In this document: piece after piece, positions 11,799-22,900 of the stretch
Position numbering within the stretch: the first letter of the stretch is position 1
Layout of the letters: every line of letters starts with the position of its first letter
NCBI GenBank assembly: GCA_018398585.1
Contig: JAGTTD010000022.1
Coordinates: forward strand, 4,614,501 to 4,678,500
DNA: 64,000 bases
Reading direction: 5' to 3'
Source: Simmondsia chinensis
Taxonomy: Eukaryota; Streptophyta; Magnoliopsida; Caryophyllales; Simmondsiaceae
Translations under genes and position numbers: made by a program
Notes under the pieces: model-generated
The model's input: the letters and a program-made list of their open reading frames with translations, nothing else
Databases searched by the model: none
Told to the model about the DNA's origin: nothing

Positions 11799-12542
11799 CT
11801 AGATAACAATTTTTTTAGTCATGAGATCCAAACATTTGTAACCCTTATGGTTTGGCGGGTACCCCAAAAAGATGCATAATGAGGACAATACTGCTAGTTT
11901 ATGTGGCGCAATAGCACTTAAGCTGGGGTAACAAGCACAACCAAAAACCCTGAAATGATCATAGTAGATCTTTTTCTTGTAAAGACATTGAAAGGGTAGT
12001 TTCTTCTTGATAGAGATAGAGGGCAAAAGATTTATTATATGTGTAGCGGCAAGAACTGCCTCCACCCAATTCTCTAAAGGCATACAAGCTTGAAACAACA
12101 AACCATGCATCATATTTCCAACAGTTTTATGCATTCATTTAGCTTTCCCATTTTGTTGGGACATATGTGGACATGAAATTCGACTAAGAATGCCCCGTCC
12201 AACAAACAACTTATTAAAATCCTAGTTAATGTGTTCGGTGCCATTATGACACTGAAATTGTTTGACCTCTACCCCAAGTTGGTTAAAAACGAGATTTTGA
12301 AATTGAACAAATAAATCAAACATCTCAGATTTAGCATGCGTAGGATAAATCCACAAGAAAAGAGAATAGTCATCCAAAAATAGCAAATAACACTTATAAC
12401 TACTGAAGCTAATAACAGGTGATGTCCATATATCAAAATGAACGATAAGGACAAGACATAAACGAAACGGACTTTTGAAAAGGTAAACAACTGTGCTTGC
12501 CTAATTGACAAGCATGACAAAGACTGGACTCTGAGGTAAAAC
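11799..12542 (-). pseudogene. copia 1 integrase, C-terminal part (broken)
   Basis: The complement of 12540-12490 gives SLCHACQLGKH, the cysteine pair of the integrase zinc finger. About 12265-12140 gives the HNGTEH core followed by CPHMSQQNG. The frame 12134-11799 gives MLEN-type CMPLENWVEAVLAATHIIN and FRVFGCACYP, then FLGYPPNHKGYKCLD. The N-terminal half of the zinc-finger region lies on the other side of the nested insert at 12543-14546. Confidence 0.88.
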
Positions 12543-14546
12543 TGTTAGGAATAATATTCAAAAATCCAGATTTATTCTATTGAAATATTTTATTAATGAA
12601 TAAAATTGAAATTCTAGCCATTTTCTTGTTAAATTTGTGTAAGTGAGCATATATACTGCATGTGATTTTCTTTTAAGTATCGTCCATGAGATGAACGAAG
12701 TCCTCATATTACATTTTACATGTTTGTTCTAAGTGGATAATGAGATTGCGCTACAGATAGCTTGAAACAAATGATATGGAATGTTATTTGAATAATTTGT
12801 GGTTGATGATAAGCTTGGACTACTTGTTTGTTTAGACCATGACTTAACACTTTTGATGACTTGTCTTGGTCATGTGGATGGTGATCCAAAAATGTTAGGT
12901 TGGTGTGTTTAATAAGATTGACACACTGAGTTGGACCATATGAATTGCTTGTTTCTAGATTACTATAGGAGATGAGTGGTTCATGTTGTACTGTTTGGAC
13001 GAAAACTCTAAATCCTGAGAGTATTCTGGACTTGTGCCATGGAGCGTTAGTTACTTTGGTATACTATAAGTAAGGTCTAAATTAATGACTGAAGTCCCAC
13101 GTACACTAGGTACCGGTGTGAAGTGCGACAAGGATCAGACATTCAATATGGAATCTGCAATCTCTTATGAGATACAGATGCTCTCTTAGTTGATTCGCAA
13201 TTATTTGAATAGTTCGGAATCTTTGGCCAAAATATTTGCGGGTGTTTGACATCTGGAATTTATATTATGAATATGTTCAAGTATAAATGAATTATTCAGT
13301 GAAAGGCGAGTCGGCAACTAATGGAAAAGCTATGAGAAGGATAATGGTAGTAGTTATGTTCATTCTTTATCATGGATATCTAGTGGAGGGGTTGTTGTCA
13401 TCAATTCAGTCTATTTGGGAGGTATCGAATAAATGACTTAAATCTACAGTGCAGTAGGATTTATTTTAGTGGAATTAAGTCCCATTAAATGGTAATTAAA
13501 TTTTATCATGAGATGGTAATTAATTTAACCCATTTGGAGTTAGATTTAAATTGTTCTTGAGGTCCCTTCACAAGCCTCTGTATTTATTACCATCAAAAAA
13601 TATTAAAGAATTAATGAGATAAGTAAATTTAATTTTGTCAAATATTATTCACGAGATGAATAAAAAATAAAAAATTATAAAATAAAATAATTTTTGGAAA
13701 CTAAAATTCATAAGATGAACTTTTACATGTGGGAACAAAAAAAAAATCACGTATAACAGTGGCGATCCGCGTATATTACTAGCATCCAGTCAGTGAGGCT
13801 GCCCAATGGACAGATCCGCGCCTTTGGGCTCAGACCAATAGGAGCATGCCACATGGCATGCTTCTGGCAGCCCGTGTAGGTGATCCACGCCTTCGGGCAT
13901 GGACAAATCAAAACTCTGCCACGTGGCATGCGTTTTGAACTGTAAAAAGGATGCAGTTTGTTCAGTGTAAAATATGTCATTTTAGTTGTTTTATAAACGA
14001 AACGCTGTTTTAAGTTATGTGTATTGGACATCAAAAAATTAGAATTTTTCACTCTGTTATACTACTATAAATAGAGGTACTTATTTTAAGGTTTGGCATT
14101 CAATTTAAAATTAAAAATTAAAGATTTCTAAAAGTATTGACTTTCGGAGACTTAGGGGAAGAGAATAATTTCTTTTGAAATTTTTCTTTCCTCAAGTTTA
14201 ATATTTTTCGGAGCCAATTTTTCGGGCAGTTCAAGGTCATTGCATAGAAGACTGCTGGGTCTCGATATTCTTGGAGGTTTTTATCTTTTGGTATTCTTTA
14301 TTATTGGACCAATTTCGAGTATGTTTTTCTTTCCTTCTCTTTTAATTTTTCGCTTTTTTATTTATTTATAGTTTTTCTTATTATGCCTGTTTTAAGTTCA
14401 TGTTATTGTTATAAATGTATTAGAGTAGAGGCATGTAGATTTAAGTTAGAAATTTAAATCTGTAGATTTAAAATTGGGAATTTTAAACCCTGCCATTGCA
14501 TTAACTTTACTAAGTTAGGAATTTTGTTTTGAAATTCGTCTCAACA
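12543..14546 (+). mobile_element. Probable solo LTR nested in copia 1
   Basis: A 2004-bp non-coding block running TGTTAGGAATAAT to CGTCTCAACA interrupts copia 1 exactly inside the zinc-finger part of its integrase. TG...CA ends, a TATA box (CTATAAATAGAGG near 14066) in + orientation about three quarters along, and no coding capacity fit one long LTR left by recombination. The flanks are AAAAC (12538-12542) and AGGAC (14547-14551). As a 5-bp TSD these differ by two G-to-A transitions, so the TSD is plausible but not proven. Confidence 0.7.
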
Positions 14547-15020
14547 AGGACCTGAATAGGAAATGAATTTGTGTTTGACTAATGAGGATAAGATCGGCTG
14601 CCCAGAATGACCAAGTTGATGATGCCAAAGAGATTGCATAATTTTAGAAGCAACCAATGGAACATATGTAGAGAATGACTTAGGAATGGAGAAAAGAGGC
14701 CCGGAGCTAGCACAATGAATTATGAGGGACATCGTTTTGTCATTTTTAATGGAAAAATCACCCGAGTCAAATTCTAAAAGGCAACAATTATCTTTACAAA
14801 ATTGGAGAATAGATATTAAATTGGTGGAAATACCAGGGATATAAAGGACATTATGTAAATTGATGCGACCAATGGGTGTACTAAGAAATCCGGATCCAAC
14901 CCCAGCAATCCATAAAGAGGCACCATTGCCAACCAATATTTTATCACAACCATGATAAGGACTAGGAGACGTTAGCAAAATAGGGTTATTAGTTATATGG
15001 GACGATGCACCACTGTCCAT
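14547..15020 (-). pseudogene. copia 1 protease and pre-integrase region
   Basis: The frame from 15020 reads MDSGASSHITNNPILL, with the DSGA protease active site, then LHNVLYIPGISTNLIS, then SLWHHQLGHSG, the His pair of the GAG-pre-integrase/zinc-finger region. The frame is open until it runs into the nested insert at 14546. It represents the intact N-terminal part of pol. Confidence 0.92.
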
Positions 15021-15473
15021 TATCTATGGAAAATCAATCATAGGAGTAGAATGAGCATTACAAGATTGAAAAATATGTTGAAGAGATGTAAACCTCGAAT
15101 AAAAATTAGAATTAGTAGCATAAGTATTATTTGCAAGATGAAAGTGTGGAGTAGTCAACATATTCTCACCATACACAAAGGAGCACCAAAGAAAGATAGC
15201 CCAGGTTGTGAAGCAAAATCAATCATCGGAGCAAGTACAACCAACAATGAAACCAAGGAGTACACAATAAGTTAATATAATGTCAGAATATATGAATTTA
15301 TGTGTAGAGGAGAAAGTATAGTGAACATATTAATTGATGTGTGGAGGAGAAAGATGAATATGAGGTTGGGGTTTTCGTTTTTAAGCTTGACGACCTGTTG
15401 TTGGTGGAGGAGAGAGGGCTTGGTGGCGGCGGTGGGGTGTTTTGGGCTGTGGCTAGGGTTTTGTGACTGTGTT
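15021..15473 (-). pseudogene. copia 1 gag remnant and leader
   Basis: The complement of 15020-15150 reads HFHLANNTYATNSNFYSRFT..., which parallels the gag end just before the protease in copia 2 (43440-43520). The distance from protease to LTR is only about 450 bp here against about 1.1 kb in copia 2, so most of gag has been deleted. The remainder (15300-15470) is leader-like and has no gag similarity that I can see. Confidence 0.65.
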
Positions 15474-15579
15474 GGGGGGGGGGGGGGGGGTGGGGGTAGC
15501 CCTCTTGTATTTATAATGAGTGCACAAGATTACATTATACTCAAATATACATATTAATCCTATACAATATATTCTAACA
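15474..15579 (-). repeat. 5' LTR of copia 1, inner part altered by poly-G
   Basis: GTATTTATAATGAG through ATTCTAACA aligns with the left LTR and is followed by TSD ATCAA. The inner edge holds a run of 17 G (15474-15490) in place of the sequence seen in the left copy. No primer-binding site is recognisable next to it. Confidence 0.75.
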
Positions 15580-15829
15580 ATCAATCTACATAGAAACATA
15601 GACATGGGCTATTGCTATTATTTGTAGTTCACGTTTCATGTCTACACCTTTATCGTCCTCAGTCTAGTCTAGTTCAATTTTGTTCAATTCGAGTCATTTA
15701 CATTTGTAGTCCACTTGTGAAAGCATTGGGATATTGTTTGTCCAACTTAATTAATTAACACTCGCATATATTTTTTGTATCAAGGGATAGAAATGGTAGT
15801 TAATATTTAAACACGACAATGAAACAAGT

Positions 15830-16139
15830 GCAACAGAAAGATCTTAAAATGAAGGAACCGTGCTGCGAAAAAAACAACTGTCAAAAAAGATGATTGGGGT
15901 GCACACAGTACTATTGGCTGCCGTCCTTCAGGATTAACATGATCCGACTCTTGACATGCACTCGTTAAAAGCCGGTTAGGACTGCCAAGAGAAACTTTGC
16001 CCAGATAAAGGAGATTATTTTAGGAGAAGAAGGTAGAAGGAAGAGATGGTGAATATCTAAGACGCTGATTAAAGCTTTTGAGATGTTGGGTATATATATG
16101 GAGGAAATGACTGCTGGGAAGGAGTTGTAAATTCCCAAT
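15830..16139 (-). repeat. Relic related to the LTR of the 47425-50454 element
   Basis: The blocks AGATCTTA, GTGCACACAGTA, GCCGTCCTTCAGGATTAA, TGATCCGACTCTTGACATGC and ACTCGTTAA recur in the same order and orientation in the LTRs at 47425-48143 and 49720-50454. This copy is strongly diverged and has no visible TSD. 15580-15829 holds nothing else I recognise. Confidence 0.65.
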
Positions 16140-16159
16140 AGTCACCTACTTTCTCCAAA

Positions 16160-16317
16160 ACAACAACAACAACAAACCTAGTGCTTGCAAGGGCTTCCAC
16201 AAAAGCAGGGTCTGAGGGGTAGATGTACGTAACCTTCCCCTTTCAGAGGGCTACCCTAAAGAGAGGCTGTTTCCAAGGGCCCCCAACTTGAGAAGTTGGT
16301 CCGCAGCATAGAGAATG
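16160..16317 (-). mobile_element. SINE, non-5S head, copy B
   Basis: 158 bp on the - strand ending in a (TTG)n tail. Flanks AGTCACCTACTTTCTCCAAA (16140-16159) and AGTCACCTGTTTTCTCCAAA (16318-16337) match at 18 of 20 positions, a typical SINE TSD. The 3' domain (TACGTACATCTACCCCTCAG, then ACCCTGCTTTTGTGGAAGCC) is shared with the other six SINE copies in the window. Confidence 0.85.
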
Positions 16318-16512
16318 AGTCACCTGTTTTCTCCAAAGGTAGTAAATGCCTAACAGTTAGCCTTGTTTGGAAACAGAGAATGTGGTTTCGGAAAGTGCAG
16401 TGTAATTAAGCCTTTGTTGCAACAATTGCCGAGGTAAAAATTAAATTTTAACAATAAAAAGTACACCTAATGGGGTGATCGTTAAAGAACGCCACACAGG
16501 AGCAAAAAGTAC

Positions 16513-17227
16513 TGTTGAGATATTAATTACCTCAAAATTAATATTGATTTGATAGGATTAAGATTTGATTTGGTGAGATATAATGTATATTTGATTATCT
16601 AAATAAGTTTGATTTGATTTAATATTTTGAACGAAATTAGATTTAGGGAACTCAATTATAAATAGAGGTTGAGGGTTATATTGGAGAGGTGTGGAGAAAA
16701 AGGAGAGTAAAGATGTGAGGGGTTGGAGCGGTTTTGTAAAAAGGTGCCCGGGGGGCATTTGGGCAGGGGAAGAGATTGATATTGAGAGATGCTTTTTAAT
16801 TAAGAGGTTTTTTTTCTTGAGAGGTGAGAGAGTTTTTGTAACTTCATCTATCCAAATCTACATTAATGAGAGGATTGGTGGCTCGTCATGCAGAAGCTAT
16901 ACTTTGAGAGTGTTGGTGGCTCACCATGCAACAGCTACACTTTGAGAGGACTGGTGGCGCACCATGCAATTGCTGCACTTTGAGAGAGTTGGTGACTTAT
17001 CGTGCAATAATCACATTAATGATTGATGAGGATGATAATTGTATAGGGTTTGGGGTTATAATTAGAGATTGTAATTCGAAATTTCATAGTGGATGAGGTA
17101 CCTGTTTGGTCCTGTGGTTTTTTCCTCTAGTTGAGAGAGAGTTTCATGTAAATTGCTGTGTTGATTGTTTCAATGTTTATGTTTGATTTTCGCTTCCGTT
17201 GTGCTTGATGTGTGATTATTCCCAACA
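16513..17227 (+). mobile_element. Solo LTR, 715 bp
   Basis: The sequence runs TGTTGAGATATTAA to ATTATTCCCAACA with perfect 5-bp TSDs AGTAC at 16508-16512 and 17228-17232. A TATA box (ATTATAAATAGAGG near 16655) points to + orientation. No internal region, primer site or second LTR is present, so it is a recombined solo LTR. The frames at 16691-16945 and 16558-16758 are incidental. An internal minisatellite is listed separately. Confidence 0.9.
16871..16998 (+). repeat. Minisatellite, ~38-bp unit, about three copies
   Basis: Units of the form TTGGTGGCTCACCATGCA, then CAGCTACACTTTGAGAG, occur three times in a row with a partial fourth beginning TTGGTGACTTATCGTGCAA, within the transcribed part of the solo LTR. 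Confidence 0.8.
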
Positions 17228-17974
17228 AGTACTAGATATTTTAATCTTTTAATATATTATGACATGTTATGAAATCAGGGCCAGTTTTGATATTTTAGAG
17301 GTTCAAAGCAAATATTTTAAATGGGACGCAACTTCATATATAACAATAATCTTTTTAACAATATAAATACTAACATAAAAAATTATAAAAGCTTTAGCCA
17401 TAGAACTTATTAATATTATTAACGCTGAAACAATCACTACAAAATTAAAACAAGAAACTTTTTATGTGATCGCATTTGAGTGCCCTTACAATTTGGGGCC
17501 CCAAACAGTTATTTGAGGTTATGTCCAGTCTTGTATGAGATTTAAATATTTTTATCATTAAGATATTTGAAGTATAAAAATTTACTCAATCAAGTACTTT
17601 CTACCTAAACCAGTGGTTTTTCACTGTAAAATACTCAATGTTGATCTAAAATATATATGTATATTTGTCCAAACTTGTTAAGTTAAAAGTTATTTATATT
17701 TTAGTACCTCAATATTTATAAAAATACTAAAAAGGGTCATAAATTTTATCTTATTAATAAAAAGGCCCCTTTCCTGTGCAACGAAGTCATTTATGTGTCA
17801 ACAAAATTGATGCGGCAACTACTTTTTTAGCAAATGTGAATCTCATGTAGGAGTGTAGGAAAGAAAAGACCAGCATAAGCCCAGACGGTCACTTCACCTA
17901 ATGCTAATTGGTTTAAAGACGAAACTCCACTTAGACTTATATGTGGATCTCATGTGTATGCCAATCCCGTGAGT
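17228..17974. other. Intergenic with two repeat relics
   Basis: 17690-17840 resembles one arm of the inverted-repeat element at 60013-60876 (shared blocks TTATATTTTAG, TTATTAATAAAA, GGCCCCTTTCC, CAACTACTTTTTT). 17870-17974 matches part of the relic at 29330-29550 (ACTTAGACTTATATGTGGAT, CTCATGT). No gene is seen. Confidence 0.6.
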
Positions 17975-18696
17975 TAGGGGTGTTCAAAAAAATCCGTAAC
18001 CGAAATACCGAACCGAAATCCCGAAATACCGACCCGAAAATGTGGTTAACCATACCGAATTTTCGGTTCAATTAACCGAACCAAAATAATTTGAGGTATT
18101 TCGGGACGGTAACGGTTAGTGATTTTGTCAATTTCGGTTAACTGATTTACTGAAATAATATATATCATGTATATATTTTCACATATTCATAATATTATAT
18201 TGTTTACTAAGTATGTTTTTCTATTATATAAATGACTCTTCTATAATACATGATTAATTTATCTTTTTCCTAGTTCATTTCCTATCACGGAGTATTTGTG
18301 TCTCATTGTTATATCCCAAATACTAATTAAGCACTACGTTGCTACAATTTAGTGCTACTCGCTTGCTCACATATTGGTTAAAATGAGATATTATACGTTT
18401 AATTTTTTAGAATTGTATTATAAGCTCATAATTTATTGAATATTCTCACAATTAATGTATTTTTTGGACATTTACAAACCATTAAGGAGATAAATCATAT
18501 AACATAAAAGAGGCGTTGCATTACTTCTTCGGTTACCGGTTAACCGACATAACCAAACAGAATTACCGAATTATCGAAAGTCGGTTAACCAGCCCTTTTG
18601 GTTACGATAATGGTTAGAGATATTTGAGTATTTTGGTTACGGTTAACCGAACCGAAATACTTTTCGGTACGGTTAACCGACCCAAAAACACCCCTA
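17975..18696. mobile_element. hAT-type MITE, 722 bp
   Basis: Terminal inverted repeats (TIRs) TAGGGGTGTT and AACACCCCTA are flanked by 8-bp TSDs CCGTGAGT (17967-17974) and CAGTGAGT (18697-18704), 7 of 8 identical. TAGGGGTG is the usual hAT terminus in plants. Both terminal ~150 bp are saturated with AACCGAA / CGGTTAACCG motifs in both orientations. There is no coding capacity. It sits inside an older relic also represented at 29330-29550. Confidence 0.88.
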
Positions 18697-19790
18697 CAGT
18701 GAGTAAGGCCTCAAGATGCGATAAAATTTAACAAACGAAAGCAAGTAATTCTTACATTATGCAATATCTTAAATTTTATGCTTATATTGTAAAAAATTTC
18801 ACAATATCTAAATAATAAATTATTAGCTATATTTCCATATCTAGTCAACTAATATACCCTACTACTAGTTAATATTTTTTTTTTCCCCGTTGTTTTCTAC
18901 TCAAAAGTCAAAATAAAACAAAATCCAAGAATCAAACCCGGGGAAAGAATGTCTGCTGGACCAATCTCTACCGTTGGATCACCATCCCACTCATACCAAT
19001 CCAACGGCCAGCATTCCAAACCTAGTCCCCAATTGCCACCTCATCCTCCCCAAGGGCAAAATAGGAAATTAATTATATAAAATACTATACCAGTGTAACC
19101 CATGTAATGCACGGGAGATGTTTATATGTTTAAAAGATTTAATACATCATATCAATCATGTTTTTATTGTTTTAAAGTTAAATTATTATTCTTAACTCTT
19201 TATTAATGTAATAGGTTTTTTTCAAATGCTTTTATAGTGATTTCATAAAATTAATTAGGTTTTAGTAATGACTTAATTTAGTAAAGAAAAAGAAAGAAAA
19301 ATTGAATAATGGACTTATGAGATAGCATGGATTAGGAAATGGAGAAAATTGAGGTGAAAAAACTTTGCAATAATATATATATAAAGATAATATATATTTT
19401 TTAAATATTTTATTAATTAGGTATCATAGGTGATAAATTTTTTAATAATCAATCTTATGCAAAAAAATATTAATATAATTTATATTTATGATAATATATA
19501 TAAATTATATCAATTTTTATAAAAAATTAATAAATTGTAATAAAATATTCAACTATATTAATATAAACTATCTAAATATTATCATAATTATATATTATTT
19601 TTACATTTTTAGCAAAAAGATCATCTACATTGTCAAATCATATTTAATTTTTAGTATTTTATGACGAAATCAATCAAATTTAAAAAAAAAAAATCTAATT
19701 AGTAGACTTTGATTCTTTAAAATACCTAATAAATAAAATATTTAAAACTTAAAATATTGTATTATATTTACTGAAATGTCACGTACCAGG
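18697..19790. other. AT-rich upstream region of SYP71
   Basis: Nothing coding is seen. 18930-19060 is relatively GC-rich and could be an older promoter-proximal region or relic. 19080-19750 is extremely AT-rich with many TATAT tracts. Confidence 0.5.
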
Positions 19791-19956
19791 TATAAATTGT
19801 CAAAGAAACGAACACTTTCACAGAACAAACCAACCAACCAACTTACTTCACTTTTTCTCTCTCTATCTCCTCTCACCCTCGCCGGTGGTTATTTTGTCGG
19901 CGGACCCCCTAAGAACTCCGGCACCGGAACTGTGCAACAGAGAGAGAGAGAGAGAG
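19791..19956 (+). promoter_or_regulatory. Likely SYP71 core promoter and 5' UTR
   Basis: A TATA-like TATAAAT at 19791-19797 precedes a CT-rich leader (19850-19880) and a (GA)n run directly ahead of the start codon at 19957. CT/GA-rich leaders are common in plant 5' UTRs. The transcription start is inferred, not seen. Confidence 0.4.
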
Positions 19957-22900
19957 ATGAGTTTGATAGAGGTGATCACGAGAGTGGATGCGATATGCAA
20001 AAAGTACGACAAGTATGATGTTGATAAGTTGAGAGAGTCCTCTGCCGTCTCCGGCGATGATGCTTTCGCTCGATTTTACTCTGAATTTGAGTCCAATTTA
20101 GAGGCTGCGGTTCAGGTTTGGTGTTTGTTGTTTCAATTTTGTTGTCTTTGATCCTAGGGTTTTGTACCTAGGGTTTTGTAATCTGTTGATGACCGTTGTG
20201 TTCTGATTTTGATTTCTTTGTCTGTTAGCAAAATATGTACGAAAATTGGAAGGAATCTAATACCTATGAACGTTTATTGACTTATAAAAAAAAAATGACA
20301 GGGCACAATCAATCATAGTTAGTAAAATACGGTACGGAAATTAAATTGAATTTAATATGTAAGTTTATTGTTCGGCTTTATATATAAAAAGTTCGGCTCC
20401 ACATGTGTGGGTGTGTGTTATTCGACTATAGATAAGATATAGGGATCTTTGGCGTAAATAAATCTAAATTATATATATAATACATATATGTGTTTTTCAG
20501 ATATAGGGCATGACTTTTACGAGAGAATGGGAGATGAGAGCGAGAATTTTGGGAGTCGGTTCCGAAAATAATGCTTAAAAATAAAAAAATAAAAAAAATG
20601 ATGCTGAAAAAAAAATAATTCCAAATCTACTGTTGAACCGCGTTTATAAAATGCGGTTATAGTAAACCGCGTCAAAGAAACGCTTTTCAACTAAAACAAA
20701 ACTGCATGCCGTTTTTTACACTAAACCGCATCACAAAGACGCGGTTATATCTCAATAAAACCGAGTCTTCACCATGCGGTTTACAGTAAAGTAAACCGCG
20801 TTCTTGGGACGCAGTTTATGGGCGTTCCCCCTCCCGGTGTTCCCCTCTCCTCGGCTCTCACTGCCTCTCTGCCTCCTTCTCGTTAGCTCACCGCCGGTCA
20901 CGTCGTCCGCCGCCGCCCTTCTTCTGATTTATATGCCGAAGATTTTTAAGTACCATTGTTGTAGCTATTTGACCGCTACTGAATTAATAGCCTTTTGTTG
21001 ATAACTTTTTCTGATTTCTTACCACCTCCACTTATAATTTTGGAGCTTCATTGAGAGGAACATGAAATCAATGTGACGATCATCACGAATTGCGGCATAA
21101 TGGCGACTACAAGTGATGAAAACGGTGTATTGCAGATAAACCGCGTTGTTGTAACGCGGTTCACTATAAAACCGCGTTTTGGTAATGCGGTTTATTTCAT
21201 TTTGAACCGCGTTTTGTGAATGCGGTTTATTCAAATATAAACCGTGTTTTGTAAACGCGGTTTTCTGTTATTTTAAATGCTTCACGTTGACGCGGTTTAA
21301 TATAGCCACATTTTGTAAACGCAGTTCAACAGTAGATTTGGAATTTTTTTTTTCAGCATTATTTTTTTTATTTTTTTATTTTTCAGCATTATTTTCGGAA
21401 CCGACTCGAATTTTGGGCCACATATTTAGTAAAAATGGAGGAAGGGGTTGATGTTAGGTGGGAGAAAGATGATATAGCAGCCAAATGAGTGGTTCAGAGT
21501 GTTGCATCTTACTCTCACCTATTCATAGGAGTTGTGCCTTTTGCTATATATATATATATAGATATATATATATATATGGCGGCATTCTTATGAGAGGGTG
21601 AGAGCGTGAAAGGGGCGAATCCTGGCCCTCCATTGTAATGAACGGCCGAGATTTGTTGAACATTAAAAAAAAATAACAATTAATGACCAAGATTTGTTGA
21701 GTATTGGAAAAAAAAAAAAAAAAAACAATTTCCCTCTCTTAACCCTTCTTTCTTTCTACCCCATGAAGGGATATGAGCCGTAAATTGTTATTTTTTTTTT
21801 AATGTTCAACAAATCTTGGCCGTTTATTACAATGGAGGGTCAGGATTCGCCCCTCTCACGTTCTCACCCTCTCATAAGAACATCACCCTATATATATAAG
21901 GGAACGGCTGGAATGAGAATGAAAGTTTTGTGAGAATGTGAAAAAATTAAATCTACACCGTTGGATCTTGAATAAGATTGATCAATGGTTCTAAGGAGCT
22001 CATCATATCCGGAGCCCTACCACCACCGCCCCCCCACCACCGCCCCCCACCACCGCCGCTGCCACTCCTCTCTGCCACTCCCGCCATCGCAACCCATCTC
22101 AGATCCCTACCACTGCCACCCACCGCCGCCACTGCCACCACCATTGCCACACTTTGTCTCTCTCCATCCCATCTCAGATCCCTATGGTCACCACCACCAC
22201 CACCACCACCCACCACTGCCACCGCCACCGCCACCACCCTCCCTGCCACCGCCGCTGCTCCTCTCCGCCACCCCAGCCACCGCGACCCATCTCTCTCTCC
22301 ATCCCATCTCAAATCTCAACGGTCATCGCTGCCGCCTCCCACCACCATCCCGGCGGCGGCGGGTGGCGGCGGCGGCGGCGGCGGCGGCAGCGGCCGTTGG
22401 GATTTGAGATGGGATGGAGAGAGAGATGGGTGGCGGTGGCGGAGAGGAGTGGCGGCGATGGGCCGTGGGTGGTGCTGGTGACGATCGTAGGGATCTAAGA
22501 TGGGTGGCGGTGGCGGGGTGGTGGAAAGGAGTGGCGGTGGTGGTGGGTGGCAGAGGTGGTGACCGTTCGGTGGTGGTTGGGCTTCGGGCACAATGAGCCT
22601 CTTAGAACCATTGATCAATCTTACTTAAGATCCAACGGTGTAAATTAAATTTTCTCACATTCTCACAAAACTTCCATTCTCATTATAGCCGCTCCTTATA
22701 TATACCCACATATATGAAAACCTTGATTAAACGTTTGTTGACTTATGCAAGTAAATGACAAGATTAATAATTTAAGAGTAAAATGATAAATTTAGCAAAT
22801 TATAAAATTTAGTGATAATGATTGATTACTTTGAATTGTCATTTATTTTCTTATATGGAAAAATATGGATATACATTATAATACGTATAACATCAAGAAA

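Larger units (their letters stand above)
9750..15579 (-). mobile_element. Ty1/copia LTR retrotransposon 1, decayed, with a nested insert
   Basis: A - strand element with the short LTR 9750-9876 and its partner ending at 15579, and perfect 5-bp TSDs ATCAA at 9745-9749 and 15580-15584. The polypurine tract CCTGCCTCGATTGAGGGGGA (complement of 9877-9896) abuts the 3' LTR. Order on the - strand is gag remnant, protease, integrase, reverse transcriptase, RNase H, the copia order. Most of gag is missing. A ~2-kb LTR-like insert (12543-14546) splits the integrase. LTRs near 130 bp resemble the Ale/Retrofit-type lineage, an inference only. Confidence 0.93.

Noticed and set aside
16871..16998. CRISPR-like array (regular ~38-bp units)
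   Set aside because: The units are contiguous without spacers and lie in a plant solo LTR; it is a minisatellite.
21953..22618. Proline-, histidine- or glycine-rich proteins on both strands
   Set aside because: They are produced by the CCACCG/GGTGGC palindrome of a MITE. Frames in all phases look alike and none has a conserved domain.
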